DNA of 64,000 bases from Scytonema millei VB511283 (GTDB lineage: Bacteria; Cyanobacteriota; Cyanobacteriia; Cyanobacteriales; Chroococcidiopsidaceae), in the NCBI RefSeq assembly GCF_000817735.3, contig NZ_JTJC03000007.1, forward strand, positions 62,001-126,000. The letters are read 5' to 3'. The notes beneath the pieces are model-generated. The model was not told the DNA's origin, ran no database searches, and saw nothing but the letters and a program-made list of their open reading frames with translations. Position 1 is the stretch's first letter. Each line of letters opens with the position of its first letter. Positions 1-9,636 of the stretch are shown in pieces. The position numbers and the translations under genes were made by a program.

Positions 1-405
1 ATCGTAGCCAAAGAAACGAAACCGACCTTCCAGAGTATCTGGTTCCCGCAGGGCATGAAAAATCCCACCATAACCCAAAAATGCAGATGAGATTAGATGG
101 ATCGAGCCGATCGCAAAATAGGGGAATGTGCTTGTCACCTCGCCGCCAGCACCCACGCCCCAACCCTCAGCCGCTAGGTGAGGTAGTAGAATTAAGCCCT
201 GCTCGTACATGGGCTTGGCTGGATTAAAGTGAGCCAGCTCAAATAAAGTCATTGCTCCCGCCCAGAACACAATTAGCCCTGCATGGGCTACGTGAGCGCC
301 CAGGAGTTTTCCTGATAAGTTGGTCAGGCGAAAGTTACCCGCCCACCAGGGAACTTCGGTAGCGTTTTGCTCCACCGATAACGGACTTGTAGCAACAGTT
401 GTCAC
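1..405 (-). CDS. psbC: CP43 (PsbC) family chlorophyll-binding protein, N-terminal part
   Basis: The gene runs off the left edge; 135 codons are visible. The translation contains [20 protein letters not shown], then [17 protein letters not shown] and [13 protein letters not shown], which is the N-terminus and first transmembrane helix of the photosystem II core antenna CP43. IsiA-type proteins differ in these stretches. The start is GTG at 405 behind AGGAGG, a GTG being usual for psbC. There is no psbD immediately upstream, although psbC normally overlaps psbD; the region after helix 1 ([36 protein letters not shown]) is more divergent than standard CP43. I infer an extra psbC copy or a CP43-like paralogue, for example a light-quality-specific one. 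Family is confident, sub-type is not. Confidence 0.8.
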   Translation of the reverse strand, partial: MTTVATSPLSVEQNATEVPWWAGNFRLTNLSGKLLGAHVAHAGLIVFWAGAMTLFELAHFNPAKPMYEQGLILLPHLAAEGWGVGAGGEVTSTFPYFAIGSIHLISSAFLGYGGIFHALREPDTLEGRFRFFGYD

Positions 406-449
406 TGTGCCTCCTATTGAGAATAATATTCAACAGTCTGAGAGAACAG

Positions 450-477
450 ATTACAACATGAATCGAGTTATTGACAA
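450..477 (-). promoter_or_regulatory. Candidate sigma-70-type promoter for the psbC-like gene
   Basis: On the minus strand TTGTCA (472-477) is followed after 16 bp by TGTAAT (450-455), about 45 bp upstream of the GTG start. This is a pattern match only. Confidence 0.35.
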
Positions 478-497
478 TAGTTTTTATTAAAATTTTT

Positions 498-585
498 GAG
501 GGAGCAGGGAGCAGGGAGCAGGGAGCAGGAGGAAAATAACTTACGACTTACGACTTACGACTTACGACTTACGACTTACGACTTC
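498..585. repeat. Two short tandem heptamer arrays
   Basis: About four copies of GGGAGCA (500-530) are followed by six to seven copies of CTTACGA (535-584). Such heptamer arrays are common between cyanobacterial genes. The second array abuts the stop codon of the phosphoribosyltransferase gene. Confidence 0.9.
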
Positions 586-1283
586 TAACGCCCTAACCAC
601 AACTTCTGTTGTTGCAGACAAGCAAGGGCGATTCTTGTTTCTACTTGAGGAAATTCTTCGTAAAAGCGACTGACACTCAGAAAAGATTTGGGCGTGTGCA
701 AGACGACGATCCGATCGCCCCATTGCTCTAGCCAAGGTAGTAAGGTTTGAGGTGCGACGGGAGTGCAGAGCCAAACTGCGATGTGATTTTGCGATCGCAG
801 CGTTTGGGCGGCTACTGCCATGGTCATTCCAGTGGCAACGCCATCATCGACTAAGATTGCAATCGTATCTCGCGTTTGTTGGGCGATCGCGCTTTGTTGT
901 GGACGACCGGAATTGAGGACTGCCATCTGCAATTTTGCCTTGCTCAAGGCTGCTTCCAACGCTATTTTTCCCGTTGGTGAATTTTGCAGCGCGATTGATG
1001 TTTGTCCTGCCCACAAGACGTTACCATCTGCTGTAACTGCTCCAATCGCTAGTTCTTGATTTTGGGGATGACCGATCTTCTTTGCCACAACAATATCTAT
1101 CGGACAACGCAGCCGCCGCGCTACTGGCACTGCTACGGGCAATCCCCCTCGTGGTAAAGCATAAACAATCGGATAAGGGGCAACGTTAGAAACAGCCGCA
1201 ATTTTGTCCAGAAGACGATGAATTTCCGGTGCTAGTTGTTCTCCAGCAGCAACGCGATCGCGAAACAATATAGCAGTTGACAT
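585..1283 (-). CDS. Predicted phosphoribosyltransferase
   Basis: A 232-residue soluble protein of the type I phosphoribosyltransferase fold. The PRPP-binding loop is visible as ILVDDGVATGMTM (about residues 143-155), and the N-terminal ALPRGGLPVA (42-51) is typical of the stand-alone predicted PRTases often found beside dienelactone-hydrolase-like genes. The base substrate cannot be deduced. The gene stands alone between the psbC-like gene and the oppositely oriented uracil-DNA glycosylase gene. It starts at ATG 1283 and ends directly at a heptamer array. Confidence 0.8.
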   Translation of the reverse strand: MSTAILFRDRVAAGEQLAPEIHRLLDKIAAVSNVAPYPIVYALPRGGLPVAVPVARRLRCPIDIVVAKKIGHPQNQELAIGAVTADGNVLWAGQTSIALQNSPTGKIALEAALSKAKLQMAVLNSGRPQQSAIAQQTRDTIAILVDDGVATGMTMAVAAQTLRSQNHIAVWLCTPVAPQTLLPWLEQWGDRIVVLHTPKSFLSVSRFYEEFPQVETRIALACLQQQKLWLGR

Positions 1284-1542
1284 ACTTTCGGCTGAGGACG
1301 GCTACTGCTTATATCTTCAAGGATGTTTCCGCAGTTTAACTGTGTTCTACAGGCTTTTTTCCAATCGGCTAGCAAATGCAACAAGATTTATTTGGTAATA
1401 GTTTCCTCATTTTCAGTCTTAATCGGGAGTCGGTACGGGAGTCGGGAGTTGTAGGGGAGATAAGTAGCTAGAAAGAGAGTTAAAGAAGTCACAATTTCGC
1501 TACAATTGGAAGGTTTGCTAGCGCAGCTACAATTTTTATTCC

Positions 1543-2235
1543 ATGTCTAGCGAAGACCAACTCAGCTTATTTGCAAGTTCAGATGTCGTCGAACCAGTCG
1601 CACCGCCGCAACTGGATCTGATTCCTACAGATGCGAAAATTCCCATTCCCATAGGGACTTACCCCAGCCTAGTTGAATTGGCACAGCACTGCAATCAGTG
1701 CCAGCGCTGCGAACTGGGAGAAACGCGCCATCATGCGGTAGTTGGGCGAGGTCATCCCCAAGCCCCGATTATGATTATTGGCGAGGCACCAGGGCAAAAC
1801 GAAGATGAGACAGGGTTGCCCTTTGTGGGGAAAGCCGGACAACTTCTAGATAAAATTTTAGATTCTGTAAAATTAGATACAGACAAAGACATATATATCT
1901 GCAATATCAATAAATGCCGACCACCAGGAAATCGTACCCCCACGACTGATGAAGTAGAGGCTTGCAAGCCTTATTTATTAGAACAAATTCGCCTAATCGA
2001 TCCAAAAATTATTCTTTTAACTGGCGCAACAGCACTCAAAGGTTTGCTAGGCGAAAAAAGAGCGATATCTAAAATTCGTGGTACGTGGTTGGAGTGGCAA
2101 GGACGCTTGTGTATGCCCATCTTCCACCCTGCTTATTTGTTACGCAACCAATCTCGCGAAAAAGGTAGTCCTAAGTGGTTGATGTGGCAGGATATTCAAG
2201 AAGTGAGAAAAAAACTGGATGAGATGCGCCAGTAG
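1543..2235 (+). CDS. Family 4 uracil-DNA glycosylase (4Fe-4S)
   Basis: A 230-residue base-excision-repair enzyme that removes uracil from DNA. Motif A is GEAPGQNEDETGLPFVG (about 80-96) and motif B is HPAYLLR (195-201). Four cysteines match the iron-sulphur ligand pattern of the family: CxxC at 53/56, Cys125 in NKCRPPGNRTP and Cys141. The first 45 residues are a poorly conserved extension. The stop TAG (2233-2235) lies inside a dispersed palindrome, so the C-terminal end was probably set by insertion of that repeat. No operon partner: the next gene is convergent. Confidence 0.93.
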   Translation: MSSEDQLSLFASSDVVEPVAPPQLDLIPTDAKIPIPIGTYPSLVELAQHCNQCQRCELGETRHHAVVGRGHPQAPIMIIGEAPGQNEDETGLPFVGKAGQLLDKILDSVKLDTDKDIYICNINKCRPPGNRTPTTDEVEACKPYLLEQIRLIDPKIILLTGATALKGLLGEKRAISKIRGTWLEWQGRLCMPIFHPAYLLRNQSREKGSPKWLMWQDIQEVRKKLDEMRQ

Positions 2236-2259
2236 GGTGCGTTAAATAACGCATCCTAC
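2232..2259. repeat. Dispersed palindrome (GTAGGGTGCGTT family)
   Basis: An imperfect inverted repeat with left arm GTAGGGTGCGTTA and right arm AACGCATCCTAC. The same family recurs at 57621-57656. It overlaps the stop codon of the uracil-DNA glycosylase gene. Confidence 0.8.
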
Positions 2260-3038
2260 TCCTTCGTATCTCGCGCCCGACTTCTGGCTCGACAATCGCG
2301 CAACCAAGTTTCAATCGCCTGGGCAATAATACCATCACTCGTTTCCTCTGGTGGTGTGGGGGGTCTTTTGCCAGCGCGATCGCCAATGCGAGTAAACATA
2401 CTAGCCAAACGCCATCCATCTTCAGTTTTGGTGAAAAAAGCCCAGTGAAACCCCTGCAATTCTACGGCGCGATCGCTCAAATACTGTCGCTCTAGGGTAG
2501 TAAAAAAGACCTGCTGCACGTCCTCACCATCCGCCTGCGGCGATTTAGGCTGGTAAACACCAGGATCGGTCGTTAAAGGTTCAAACTCTGGATTCCCTGC
2601 TATCAATACATACGTATAAAGGTCTGTACTGCGACTCAACCTACGAGCGCGTTGACTGGTGCGATTGGCATATCCCGGTAAATCTCTGAGAAGTCGATCG
2701 GTCAGAGTTTTAATATCTTGAGTAGAACAACGGGAGTCGGGAGTCGTAGGGGCGGGTTTAGCAAATAGATTCACCACCTCACCCGGAAATCTTGGTTCAA
2801 AACCCGCCCTTACAGGGGAGTCGGGAGTTGGGTAAATCCTAGTAGGGGCGGGTTTACCCAAGATATTTGTTATTAGTGAAGTATCTCGGTAAACCCGCCC
2901 GTACAAAAGTTGGTAGGAGCGCACGGCTGTGCGTCCGGCTGGGGTAGTCGAGACAGCAGGAAGTGGGGATAAAAAGGCAACAAAAATCCAGAGAAACTGT
3001 AAAATCCTCACTTTCCCAGCTCCCTCAGTTCTCTTCAT
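2256..3038 (-). CDS. Exported hypothetical protein with repeat-derived insert
   Basis: A 260-residue protein of unknown function. The N-terminus has a hydrophobic stretch (about residues 12-28, [17 protein letters not shown]) that looks like a signal peptide. Residues roughly 30-105 are encoded by dispersed GGGCGGGTTT palindromes and heptamers (2741-2940), with abnormal proline- and arginine-rich composition. The rest (about 108-260) looks like a genuine cyanobacterial domain containing [19 protein letters not shown]. Its ATG overlaps the pyrF stop by four bases (ATGA, 3035-3038), so the two are probably translationally coupled. Confidence 0.6.
   Translation of the reverse strand: MKRTEGAGKVRILQFLWIFVAFLSPLPAVSTTPAGRTAVRSYQLLYGRVYRDTSLITNILGKPAPTRIYPTPDSPVRAGFEPRFPGEVVNLFAKPAPTTPDSRCSTQDIKTLTDRLLRDLPGYANRTSQRARRLSRSTDLYTYVLIAGNPEFEPLTTDPGVYQPKSPQADGEDVQQVFFTTLERQYLSDRAVELQGFHWAFFTKTEDGWRLASMFTRIGDRAGKRPPTPPEETSDGIIAQAIETWLRDCRARSRARDTKE
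2741..2940. repeat. Dispersed GGGCGGGTTT palindromes inside a coding sequence
   Basis: The stretch holds paired arms of the GTAGGGGCGGGTTTA / TAAACCCGCCCGTAC family (about 2748-2815 and 2845-2903) and then an imperfect GTAGGAGCGCACGG / CTGTGCGTCC palindrome (2913-2938). All are read in frame by the surrounding gene. Relatives lie at 8169, 15025, 20615 and 20719. Confidence 0.75.
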
Positions 3039-3748
3039 TCAGCCGCTATCTCCTGACAAATCCGTTCCCACGCCTCCTCTGGACTGGCAGCAGCAGTAAT
3101 TGGACGACCGATGACGAGATAATCTGCCCCTGCTTGAATTGCCTGCGCAGGAGTCAGCGATCGCGTTTGATCGCCTTTTGCTGCCCAGCTCGGACGCACC
3201 CCAGGACAAACTAAGAGAAAATCATCGCCGCAAGTCTGCCGCAACTGTTCCACCTCTTGCGGCGAACAAACAGCCCCATCTAACCCTGCTTCCCGTGCCA
3301 ATAAAGCCATCTCTAAGGCGTATTCTGGTAGTTCTAGGGGAATTTTTAACTCAAAGGCAAGCTGACGGGCAGAAAGGCTCGTTAAAACAGTAATCGCAAT
3401 TAATTTTGGTGGTGCTACACCTGCTATCTTTGCTCCCTCCTGCGCTGCTTGTTGAGCCAGTGACAAAGCCTCTTTACCAGCAGTCGCATGAATCGTCACT
3501 AAATCGACTCCATACCCTGCTGCTGCTCGACATGCCCCAGCTACCGTATTCGGTATATCGTGAAACTTGAGGTCTAGAAATATTCGCTTTTGCCGCTGTT
3601 TCAACGTAGTGAGAATACCACTGCCACAGCTCACAAATAATTCCAACCCTACCTTCCAAAAGCTGACCTGCGGCAACCGATCCAGAAGCGCGATCGCCTC
3701 TGCTTCTGTCGGTACGTCTAGGGGGACAATGATTTTGTCTGAAAGCAT
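3035..3748 (-). CDS. pyrF: Orotidine 5'-phosphate decarboxylase
   Basis: Catalyses the last step of UMP synthesis, OMP to UMP, in the cytoplasm. With the start at 3748 ([14 protein letters not shown]) it has 237 residues, normal for the family. The catalytic motif [10 protein letters not shown] is at residues 59-68, with Asp59, Lys61 and Asp64. The phosphate-binding end is seen as GVRP and [11 protein letters not shown]. The reading frame extends upstream to 3829, but that extension is heptamer repeat sequence, so I chose the internal ATG. The gene overlaps the following hypothetical by 4 bp. Confidence 0.95.
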   Translation of the reverse strand: MLSDKIIVPLDVPTEAEAIALLDRLPQVSFWKVGLELFVSCGSGILTTLKQRQKRIFLDLKFHDIPNTVAGACRAAAGYGVDLVTIHATAGKEALSLAQQAAQEGAKIAGVAPPKLIAITVLTSLSARQLAFELKIPLELPEYALEMALLAREAGLDGAVCSPQEVEQLRQTCGDDFLLVCPGVRPSWAAKGDQTRSLTPAQAIQAGADYLVIGRPITAAASPEEAWERICQEIAAE

Positions 3749-3754
3749 AGAAAT

Positions 3755-3862
3755 CGGGAGTCGGGAGTCGGGAGTCGGGCAAGAGAGCAGGGGAGCAGGG
3801 GAGCAGAGGGAGCAACTACCAACTACCAACTACCCATTACCCATTACCCATTACCATTTACC
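3755..3862. repeat. Heptamer repeat cluster between pyrF and tyrS
   Basis: Short runs of GGGAGTC, GGGAGCA, CTACCAA and CCATTAC type heptamers fill the tyrS-pyrF gap and reach the 3' end of tyrS. Confidence 0.75.
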
Positions 3863-5130
3863 AATTTGACAAATTTATTCTTGCCAACCTGTAAGACTTT
3901 ACCATCCAATTCATCTGGAGAATTGAAGATTAGGTCTACTTGGTTGAGGCGATCGCCATCTAGTTTAACGGCTCCGCCTTGAACCTGCCTACGGGCTTCA
4001 GAACTAGTCGGACACAAACCACTGGCGCTGACAATGTAAAACAATTTCGCCGGAAATTTGATTTGAGCTAGTGAAAATTCTGGTACGGCTGAAGTATCGG
4101 CTGTATTGCCTTGTACCAGTGACATTGCTGCTTTTTGAGCGTTTTGAGCGGCTTCTTTGCCGTGGTATTGACTGACAACCTCTAAAGCAAGCAGTTTTTG
4201 GCGATCGCGGGGAGTTTCCGGCAATCCATCTAAGGGTAAATTTGTCAATAGCTCGAAATAATCTTTTAGCAAATGGTCTGGGGTTTTTTCCAGCTTAGAA
4301 TACATCAATAGCGGGTCTTCTAGCAGTCCCACTTGATTTCCCAGCGACTTAGACATTTTCTGGTTGCCATCCGTGCCAATCAAAATTGGTAACAGCACGC
4401 CAAACTGTGGCTTTTGTCCGAAATGTCTTTGCAAATCTCGCCCTACAGCAATGTTAAATTTTTGGTCTGTTCCACCCAACTCTACATCTGCTTCTAGCGC
4501 TACAGAATCGTATCCCTGTACTAGGGGGTAGAGAAATTCGTGGATGTAAATGGGATTTTCTTTCTCGTAACGTTCGGCAAACCCTTCTTTTGCCAACATT
4601 TGCCCGACAGTCATCGTAGACAACAATTCTAGAATTTTGGTCAAATCGAGTTTTGACAACCATTCTGAGTTGTAACGAACTTCCAGCTTGTCGGGAGCAA
4701 AATCTAAAATTGGACGTACCTGATCTAAATAATTCTTAGCATTCTCGGCAACTTCTGCTGCACTCAATTGACGGCGAACTTCCGATCTGCCAGTCGGATC
4801 GCCAATTCTAGCCGTGAAATCGCCAATCAGCAAAACTGCTTTATGTCCGGCATCCTGAAACGCTCTGAGCTTGCGGACTGGAATACTATGACCTAAATGA
4901 ATCTCAGCGCCAGTGGGGTCAATCCCGAACTTGACACGCAAGGGTCTAGTTGTCATTTTTAACAATTTTTCCAGACTTTCTTCAGGATTGCTAGAATCAG
5001 GCTGGTCTGGAAAGATTTCGCTGACACCGCGCCGTAGCCAATTTGGATCGGGTGTCGCGGTGGCTAATTGAGAGCTTGGCTCTTGCCTTGGGGATGATAA
5101 ATTCGTTACACTCACTCGCAACCTTCTCAA
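3844..5130 (-). CDS. tyrS: Tyrosyl-tRNA synthetase
   Basis: A class I aminoacyl-tRNA synthetase that charges tRNA-Tyr. Signature motifs are HLGH (about residues 78-81) and KMSKS (258-262). GTDQKFN is the tyrosine/ATP pocket region, and a C-terminal S4 RNA-binding domain covers about residues 360-425. At 428 residues it is slightly long; the first 25-30 residues are not conserved, so a start a little downstream is possible. pyrF lies downstream on the same strand about 95 bp away. Confidence 0.95.
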   Translation of the reverse strand: MRRLRVSVTNLSSPRQEPSSQLATATPDPNWLRRGVSEIFPDQPDSSNPEESLEKLLKMTTRPLRVKFGIDPTGAEIHLGHSIPVRKLRAFQDAGHKAVLLIGDFTARIGDPTGRSEVRRQLSAAEVAENAKNYLDQVRPILDFAPDKLEVRYNSEWLSKLDLTKILELLSTMTVGQMLAKEGFAERYEKENPIYIHEFLYPLVQGYDSVALEADVELGGTDQKFNIAVGRDLQRHFGQKPQFGVLLPILIGTDGNQKMSKSLGNQVGLLEDPLLMYSKLEKTPDHLLKDYFELLTNLPLDGLPETPRDRQKLLALEVVSQYHGKEAAQNAQKAAMSLVQGNTADTSAVPEFSLAQIKFPAKLFYIVSASGLCPTSSEARRQVQGGAVKLDGDRLNQVDLIFNSPDELDGKVLQVGKNKFVKLVNGNG

Positions 5131-5195
5131 TCGCTTAATTGACAGACTACTATAGTGACAAAATTATCCGCTGATTTGGCGATCGCGATCGTAAT

Positions 5196-5240
5196 CAGTT
5201 ATCAGTTATCAGTTATCAGTGACCAGTTATCAGTTAATTC
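5196..5240. repeat. Tandem heptamer array (AGTTATC)
   Basis: Five to six copies of AGTTATC with one interruption, in the divergent gap between tyrS and the penicillin-binding protein gene. Confidence 0.85.
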
Positions 5241-5295
5241 CCACTTCCGACTTCCGACTTACCAATCACTTGTTCCATGAGGAAATCAAACCGCT

Positions 5296-7206
5296 GTGTC
5301 TTCTAGCATTGCCCGAGAAAAACTGAGATATTCATCACCTGGCTGGAAATTTATTAAAGAAGTCAGTCAGGTGACAGGCGGAACCCTTCTAGCAGTCATT
5401 ATGTTGACTAGTGCCATTGTAGCTGGAGGACTAGTCGGCTTAGCAATTAGCTTCCGCAACCTACCCGATGTCAGAGTCCTGCGTAACTATATTCCTTCCG
5501 AAACATCTTATTTTTATGACATAAACGGTAAAGTTCTTGCCAGCATTCACGGCGAAGCCAATCGCGAAGTCATACCTTTAAATAAAATCTCTCCAGAATT
5601 AAAACGAGCAGTTCTGGCGATCGAAGACAGTCATTTTTATTCCCACAACGGCATAAATATTAGTAGCGTCGGGCGTGCCTCAATTGTCAACTGGCAACGC
5701 GGGGCAGTTGCAGAAGGCGGCTCGACACTGACGATGCAGCTGGTTAAAAATATTTTTCTGACGCAGCAGCGCCGATTTAGCCGCAAAGTTGCCGAAGCAG
5801 TCTTAGCCATTCGTTTAGAACAAATTCTCAGCAAAGACCAAATTTTAGAAATGTACCTCAATCAAGTGTATTGGGGACACAACACCTATGGTGTAGAAAC
5901 AGCAGCTCAAAGCTATTTCGGCAAGTCAGCCGCAGATTTAAATTTGGCGGAAGCGGCGATGATGGCAGGAATCATTCAAGCACCGCAAAACTACAGCCCA
6001 TTTGTCAGCATGAAAACGGCGAAACAACGCCAAGAAACTGTTTTGAACCGAATGCGAAGTTTGGGCTGGATTACGGCAGAGGAAGACGAGAAAGCGAGAG
6101 AAACGAAAATTACCCTGGGGAAAGTTCGCTCGTTCCAACGTAGTAGTATGCCCTTCGTCACTAATACTGCGGCTCAAGAGTTAGAACGGGAATACGGGCT
6201 AGAAGCCGTGCAAAAAGGCGGGCTGCGGGTGCAAACTACCGTTGATTCCAGAATGCAACAGCTTGCTGAAGAAACCGTAGCAAAATGGCATAAAACTATT
6301 CGCTCTCAGGGAGTCCGCGCCGACCAGATGGCTTTGGTGTCAGTCGATCCGCGCACTCAATTTATTAAAGCATTGGTAGGTGGGGTAGATTATCAAAAAA
6401 GCGAATTTAACCGCGCGACTCAAGCCCGCCGCCAACCAGGATCTTCTTTTAAGCCGTTTGTCTATTACACGGCATTTGCTTCAGGAAAATTTACGCCCAA
6501 TAGCGTTATCAACGATACTCCGGTTAGTTACCGCATCCCTGGGGGAATTTGGACTCCGAAAAATTACGATGACTCTTTCAACGGTCCCATGCCAGTGAGG
6601 CGATCGCTCGAAGTGTCGCGTAACATCCCCGCCGTGAAGCTAGGTAGTGCTGTGGGTTTGAATAAGGTGGTCGAGACGTGCCGCATCTTAGGCATCAACA
6701 GCCCGATGGAACCAGTTCCATCTTTACCATTAGGCGCGATCGGTGTCACGCCTCTGGAAATGGCAAGCGCCTACGCGACAATTGCTAATTACGGATGGCA
6801 GTCCAAACCAACGATTATTGCCCGCGTCACCGATAGTAGTGGTAACGTTATCCTCGATAACTCGCCCAAACCCCAACTCGTTTTAGAACCTTGGGCAGCC
6901 GCTACCTTAACAGATGTGATGAAAGGGGTCATTACTAGCGGTACGGGAACCGCCGCCCAAATCGGTCGCCCCGCCGCAGGTAAGACGGGAACCACATCTT
7001 CAGAACGGGATATTTGGTTTGTTGGTTTCGTGCCACAATTAGCAACAGCTGTTTGGGTCGGCAACGACAACTACCGTCCTGTCGGTAAGGGTGCAACAGG
7101 AGGCGTATTCGTCGCCCCGATCTGGCGATCGTTTATGTCTCAAGCCTTAAAAAATACGCCAGTTGAGAATTTCCGTCCTCCTTCGCAGTTCGATCGACCT
7201 AAATAA
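5296..7206 (+). CDS. Class A penicillin-binding protein (glycosyltransferase/transpeptidase)
   Basis: A 636-residue bifunctional peptidoglycan synthase anchored in the cytoplasmic membrane. One transmembrane helix lies at about 28-52. The GT51 domain has EDSHFYSHNG (Glu110 catalytic) and GGSTLTMQLVKN (141-152). The transpeptidase domain has SSFK (Ser383, Lys386), SRN (441-443) and KTGT (563-566). Length and order match PBP1a-type enzymes. The start is GTG 5296 after GAGGAAA; the upstream ATG at 5277 is out of frame. Confidence 0.95.
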   Translation: MSSSIAREKLRYSSPGWKFIKEVSQVTGGTLLAVIMLTSAIVAGGLVGLAISFRNLPDVRVLRNYIPSETSYFYDINGKVLASIHGEANREVIPLNKISPELKRAVLAIEDSHFYSHNGINISSVGRASIVNWQRGAVAEGGSTLTMQLVKNIFLTQQRRFSRKVAEAVLAIRLEQILSKDQILEMYLNQVYWGHNTYGVETAAQSYFGKSAADLNLAEAAMMAGIIQAPQNYSPFVSMKTAKQRQETVLNRMRSLGWITAEEDEKARETKITLGKVRSFQRSSMPFVTNTAAQELEREYGLEAVQKGGLRVQTTVDSRMQQLAEETVAKWHKTIRSQGVRADQMALVSVDPRTQFIKALVGGVDYQKSEFNRATQARRQPGSSFKPFVYYTAFASGKFTPNSVINDTPVSYRIPGGIWTPKNYDDSFNGPMPVRRSLEVSRNIPAVKLGSAVGLNKVVETCRILGINSPMEPVPSLPLGAIGVTPLEMASAYATIANYGWQSKPTIIARVTDSSGNVILDNSPKPQLVLEPWAAATLTDVMKGVITSGTGTAAQIGRPAAGKTGTTSSERDIWFVGFVPQLATAVWVGNDNYRPVGKGATGGVFVAPIWRSFMSQALKNTPVENFRPPSQFDRPK

Positions 7207-7280
7207 GAGAGCTGAGGGAGCTGAGGAAGAATTTTGGATTCAATCTAAAATCGTCAATCTCAAATCTAAAATTGATTCAC

Positions 7281-7332
7281 GCACCACTTTCTTTGTGAGG
7301 AAAGCCGTACATGGTGGCGGTTCTCTTTTTTT
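7281..7332 (+). terminator. Candidate structured terminator or small RNA end
   Basis: CACCA/TGGTG arms enclose a CTTTC/GAAAG stem and are followed by seven to eight T residues (7325-7332). It sits 75 bp after the penicillin-binding protein gene and could be its terminator or the 3' end of a short transcript. Folding was judged by eye. Confidence 0.4.
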
Positions 7333-7400
7333 AGCTAGTTAATTTAATATTGAATTAATCGATATTGAACTAATTGATCGAACCAAGTTGGAGGAAAGAT

Positions 7401-8099
7401 ATGATTACACTCAGACAAAGCCAAGAACGGGGACATGCGAATCATGGGTGGTTAGATAGCTATCACACCTTTTCATTTGCAAATTACTACGACCCCTCTC
7501 ACATGGGGTTTCGATCGCTGCGCGTGATTAACGAAGATCGAGTCCAGCCAGGAAAAGGGTTTGGGACTCACGGACATCGGGACATGGAAATTCTCACCTA
7601 CGTTCTTGAAGGCGCACTCGAACATAAAGATAGTATTGGGAATGGGGAGATCGTCCGACCCGGAGAAGTACAAAGGATGAGTGCTGGAACGGGAATTATG
7701 CACAGCGAATTCAATCCTTCTGCTACCGAACCAGTTCACCTCTTGCAAATTTGGATTCTGCCCGATCGCCAAGGCTTAGAGCCGAGTTACGAACAAAAAG
7801 CATTTTCAGTTGCCCAAAGACAGGGAAAATTACGCTTAATTGCCGCTAAAGATGGACGCGATGGTGCTGTGACAATTCATCAAGACGTGAATTTGTATTC
7901 AGCCATATTGCAACCGCAAGATCGGGTCACTTATCAATTGCAACCAAATCGTTATGCATGGTTGCAAGTAGCGCGGGGTGCAGTGACGCTCAACGGTCAT
8001 AGCTTGAACGCGGGAGATGGAGTAGCAACCAGCGCCGCTGAATTGTTGGAAATTAGCAGCGATCGCGATGCGGAAATCTTACTTTTCGATCTGGCGTAA
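7401..8099 (+). CDS. Pirin family protein
   Basis: A 232-residue bicupin. The metal site is visible as [10 protein letters not shown] (His57, His59) and GIMHSEF (His101, Glu103), the pirin ligand set. Related bacterial proteins bind iron or other metals; some act as quercetinases. I chose ATG 7401 because it follows TTGGAGGA; the longer frame from 7374 needs a TTG start with no ribosome site. Probably a single-gene unit. Confidence 0.88.
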   Translation: MITLRQSQERGHANHGWLDSYHTFSFANYYDPSHMGFRSLRVINEDRVQPGKGFGTHGHRDMEILTYVLEGALEHKDSIGNGEIVRPGEVQRMSAGTGIMHSEFNPSATEPVHLLQIWILPDRQGLEPSYEQKAFSVAQRQGKLRLIAAKDGRDGAVTIHQDVNLYSAILQPQDRVTYQLQPNRYAWLQVARGAVTLNGHSLNAGDGVATSAAELLEISSDRDAEILLFDLA

Positions 8100-8168
8100 T
8101 TGCTGCGGGAGTTGAGGGGAACAATACCAATTTACAAACAATTCGCAACTCAGAATTTCCTGACTTCT

Positions 8169-8237
8169 GTACGGGCGGGTTTTGGACAAAGATTTATCGT
8201 TACCAAGCGTGAATCTGCTGGCTAAACCCGCCCCTAC
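8169..8237. repeat. Dispersed GGGCGGGTTT palindrome element
   Basis: The left arm begins GTACGGGCGGGTTTT and the right arm is TAAACCCGCCCCTAC, separated by about 40 bp. It lies between the convergent pirin and phospholipase D-like genes. Confidence 0.8.
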
Positions 8238-8268
8238 AACTCCTGATAACTGACAACTGATAACTGAT

Positions 8269-9636
8269 TTAACGGCATGGTTTTGCTTGAGGCATACTCG
8301 CTTTTCCTAATATTGCCGTGCGGTAAAGGCGATCGAATTCCCGTTCGTAGTGGGCTGCAACTGTGGGATGATCGATAATAACTAAGGTTTCATCGTTGGA
8401 GTAATTTGCTGCTTCCGACCAATTATGGCTACCTGTAATGACTTGTCTGCCATCTAATATTGCCATTTTACTGTGTACGCCGCGATCGCCTGTTATTGCT
8501 TTAGGAAAACCAACTGTATTAATTGGACGATACCAAGGTTTGATATTATTAACACCCTGTTTGCGACGAGTCGGACATAATCCCATTGCATCGTAAGCTT
8601 TAGAGTAAGATTGTCGATAAAAATCTGGATCTATTAGGATTTTAATATCTTCTATTCCTGTATCGCGTACTGTTGCTAAACTATCGCTAATTTCTCGATC
8701 TGAAAACACGAAAACAGCAACATGTACGCTTTTTTTCACGGTTTTAACAAAGTAAGAAATTGTACCGTTGCTAGTCATGCCAATACTTTCAGTGCGATGA
8801 GCGGGTGAAAAGTTTAGCGTAACGTGACCCGTTCCAACTAAAATTGTTAAAGGCTGTCTGCGGGGCTTATGAGATTTAAATAATCCTTGCCACATATAAT
8901 TAAACTCATCTGTTAAAGTTTGAGCAATTTGAGGATTGTTGGGAATGACGACCATATTATTTGGATTACCTCGACTTGCCGGAACCTGAAAATCTCCATG
9001 CATATCGGAAGTTGTAAAGTTACCGCTTGATATAATTGTGGTTTTATTATCTACAACTAAAAACTTGTGATGCATTAAGCCGCTGCCTCTAGTTTTACCC
9101 TTGGCAGTATCGGAGTCGTCTTTAATTTCAATGCCATGCGATCGCAACAAAGCTAAGGCATCGATTGGATATCGTTTTAGTTCTTCGTAAGCTCGGCGAT
9201 CGTGTTGCTTCATGCGAGTAATTTCCGCTGAAGTATAATTTGCTAAAGTTTTATTATATTGACTATCAATTATTATTCTGACTTTTACACCTGCTTTCTG
9301 TTTAGCAACGAGTGCTTTTGCAACCAGAGGGAGTCGAAATTCCATCACTGCTAAATCTATTGACGATTGAGCCTGAGATATGGCATCGATCGCTTTTTGT
9401 TCTAAATTGTCCCCTAGACGTATAAAATGCCGATAAGGGTCTTGATATGAAGCGGCTTGATTTTGATTAAAATAAACTTGAATAGCAGAGTCTTGAGGGA
9501 GCGGTTGAGTAATTTCTAAGTGTGTTTTGGGTTTGACTATCTGAAATAAAACAAACCCAAAGACTAGTAAAAATACAAATAAAGCTATTTTGACTGTTCG
9601 TAAATGCTTGTGGCGAATTAAGTATTTCTGTCTCAT
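8269..9636 (-). CDS. Membrane-anchored phospholipase D-like protein
   Basis: A 455-residue protein with one N-terminal transmembrane helix (about 15-33) and two HKD active sites: HxKx4D at 189-196 and at 388-395, each followed by the expected SGN or GSHNWS sequence. The family includes phospholipases, cardiolipin synthases and nucleases of the Nuc/PLD type. A single anchor with the catalytic part outside the membrane would suit a periplasmic phosphodiesterase, but the substrate is unknown. Stand-alone gene. Confidence 0.85.
   Translation of the reverse strand: MRQKYLIRHKHLRTVKIALFVFLLVFGFVLFQIVKPKTHLEITQPLPQDSAIQVYFNQNQAASYQDPYRHFIRLGDNLEQKAIDAISQAQSSIDLAVMEFRLPLVAKALVAKQKAGVKVRIIIDSQYNKTLANYTSAEITRMKQHDRRAYEELKRYPIDALALLRSHGIEIKDDSDTAKGKTRGSGLMHHKFLVVDNKTTIISSGNFTTSDMHGDFQVPASRGNPNNMVVIPNNPQIAQTLTDEFNYMWQGLFKSHKPRRQPLTILVGTGHVTLNFSPAHRTESIGMTSNGTISYFVKTVKKSVHVAVFVFSDREISDSLATVRDTGIEDIKILIDPDFYRQSYSKAYDAMGLCPTRRKQGVNNIKPWYRPINTVGFPKAITGDRGVHSKMAILDGRQVITGSHNWSEAANYSNDETLVIIDHPTVAAHYEREFDRLYRTAILGKASMPQAKPCR

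Noticed and set aside
562-774. Minus-strand frame at the end of the phosphoribosyltransferase gene
   Set aside because: Shadow of that gene in another frame, ending in heptamers.
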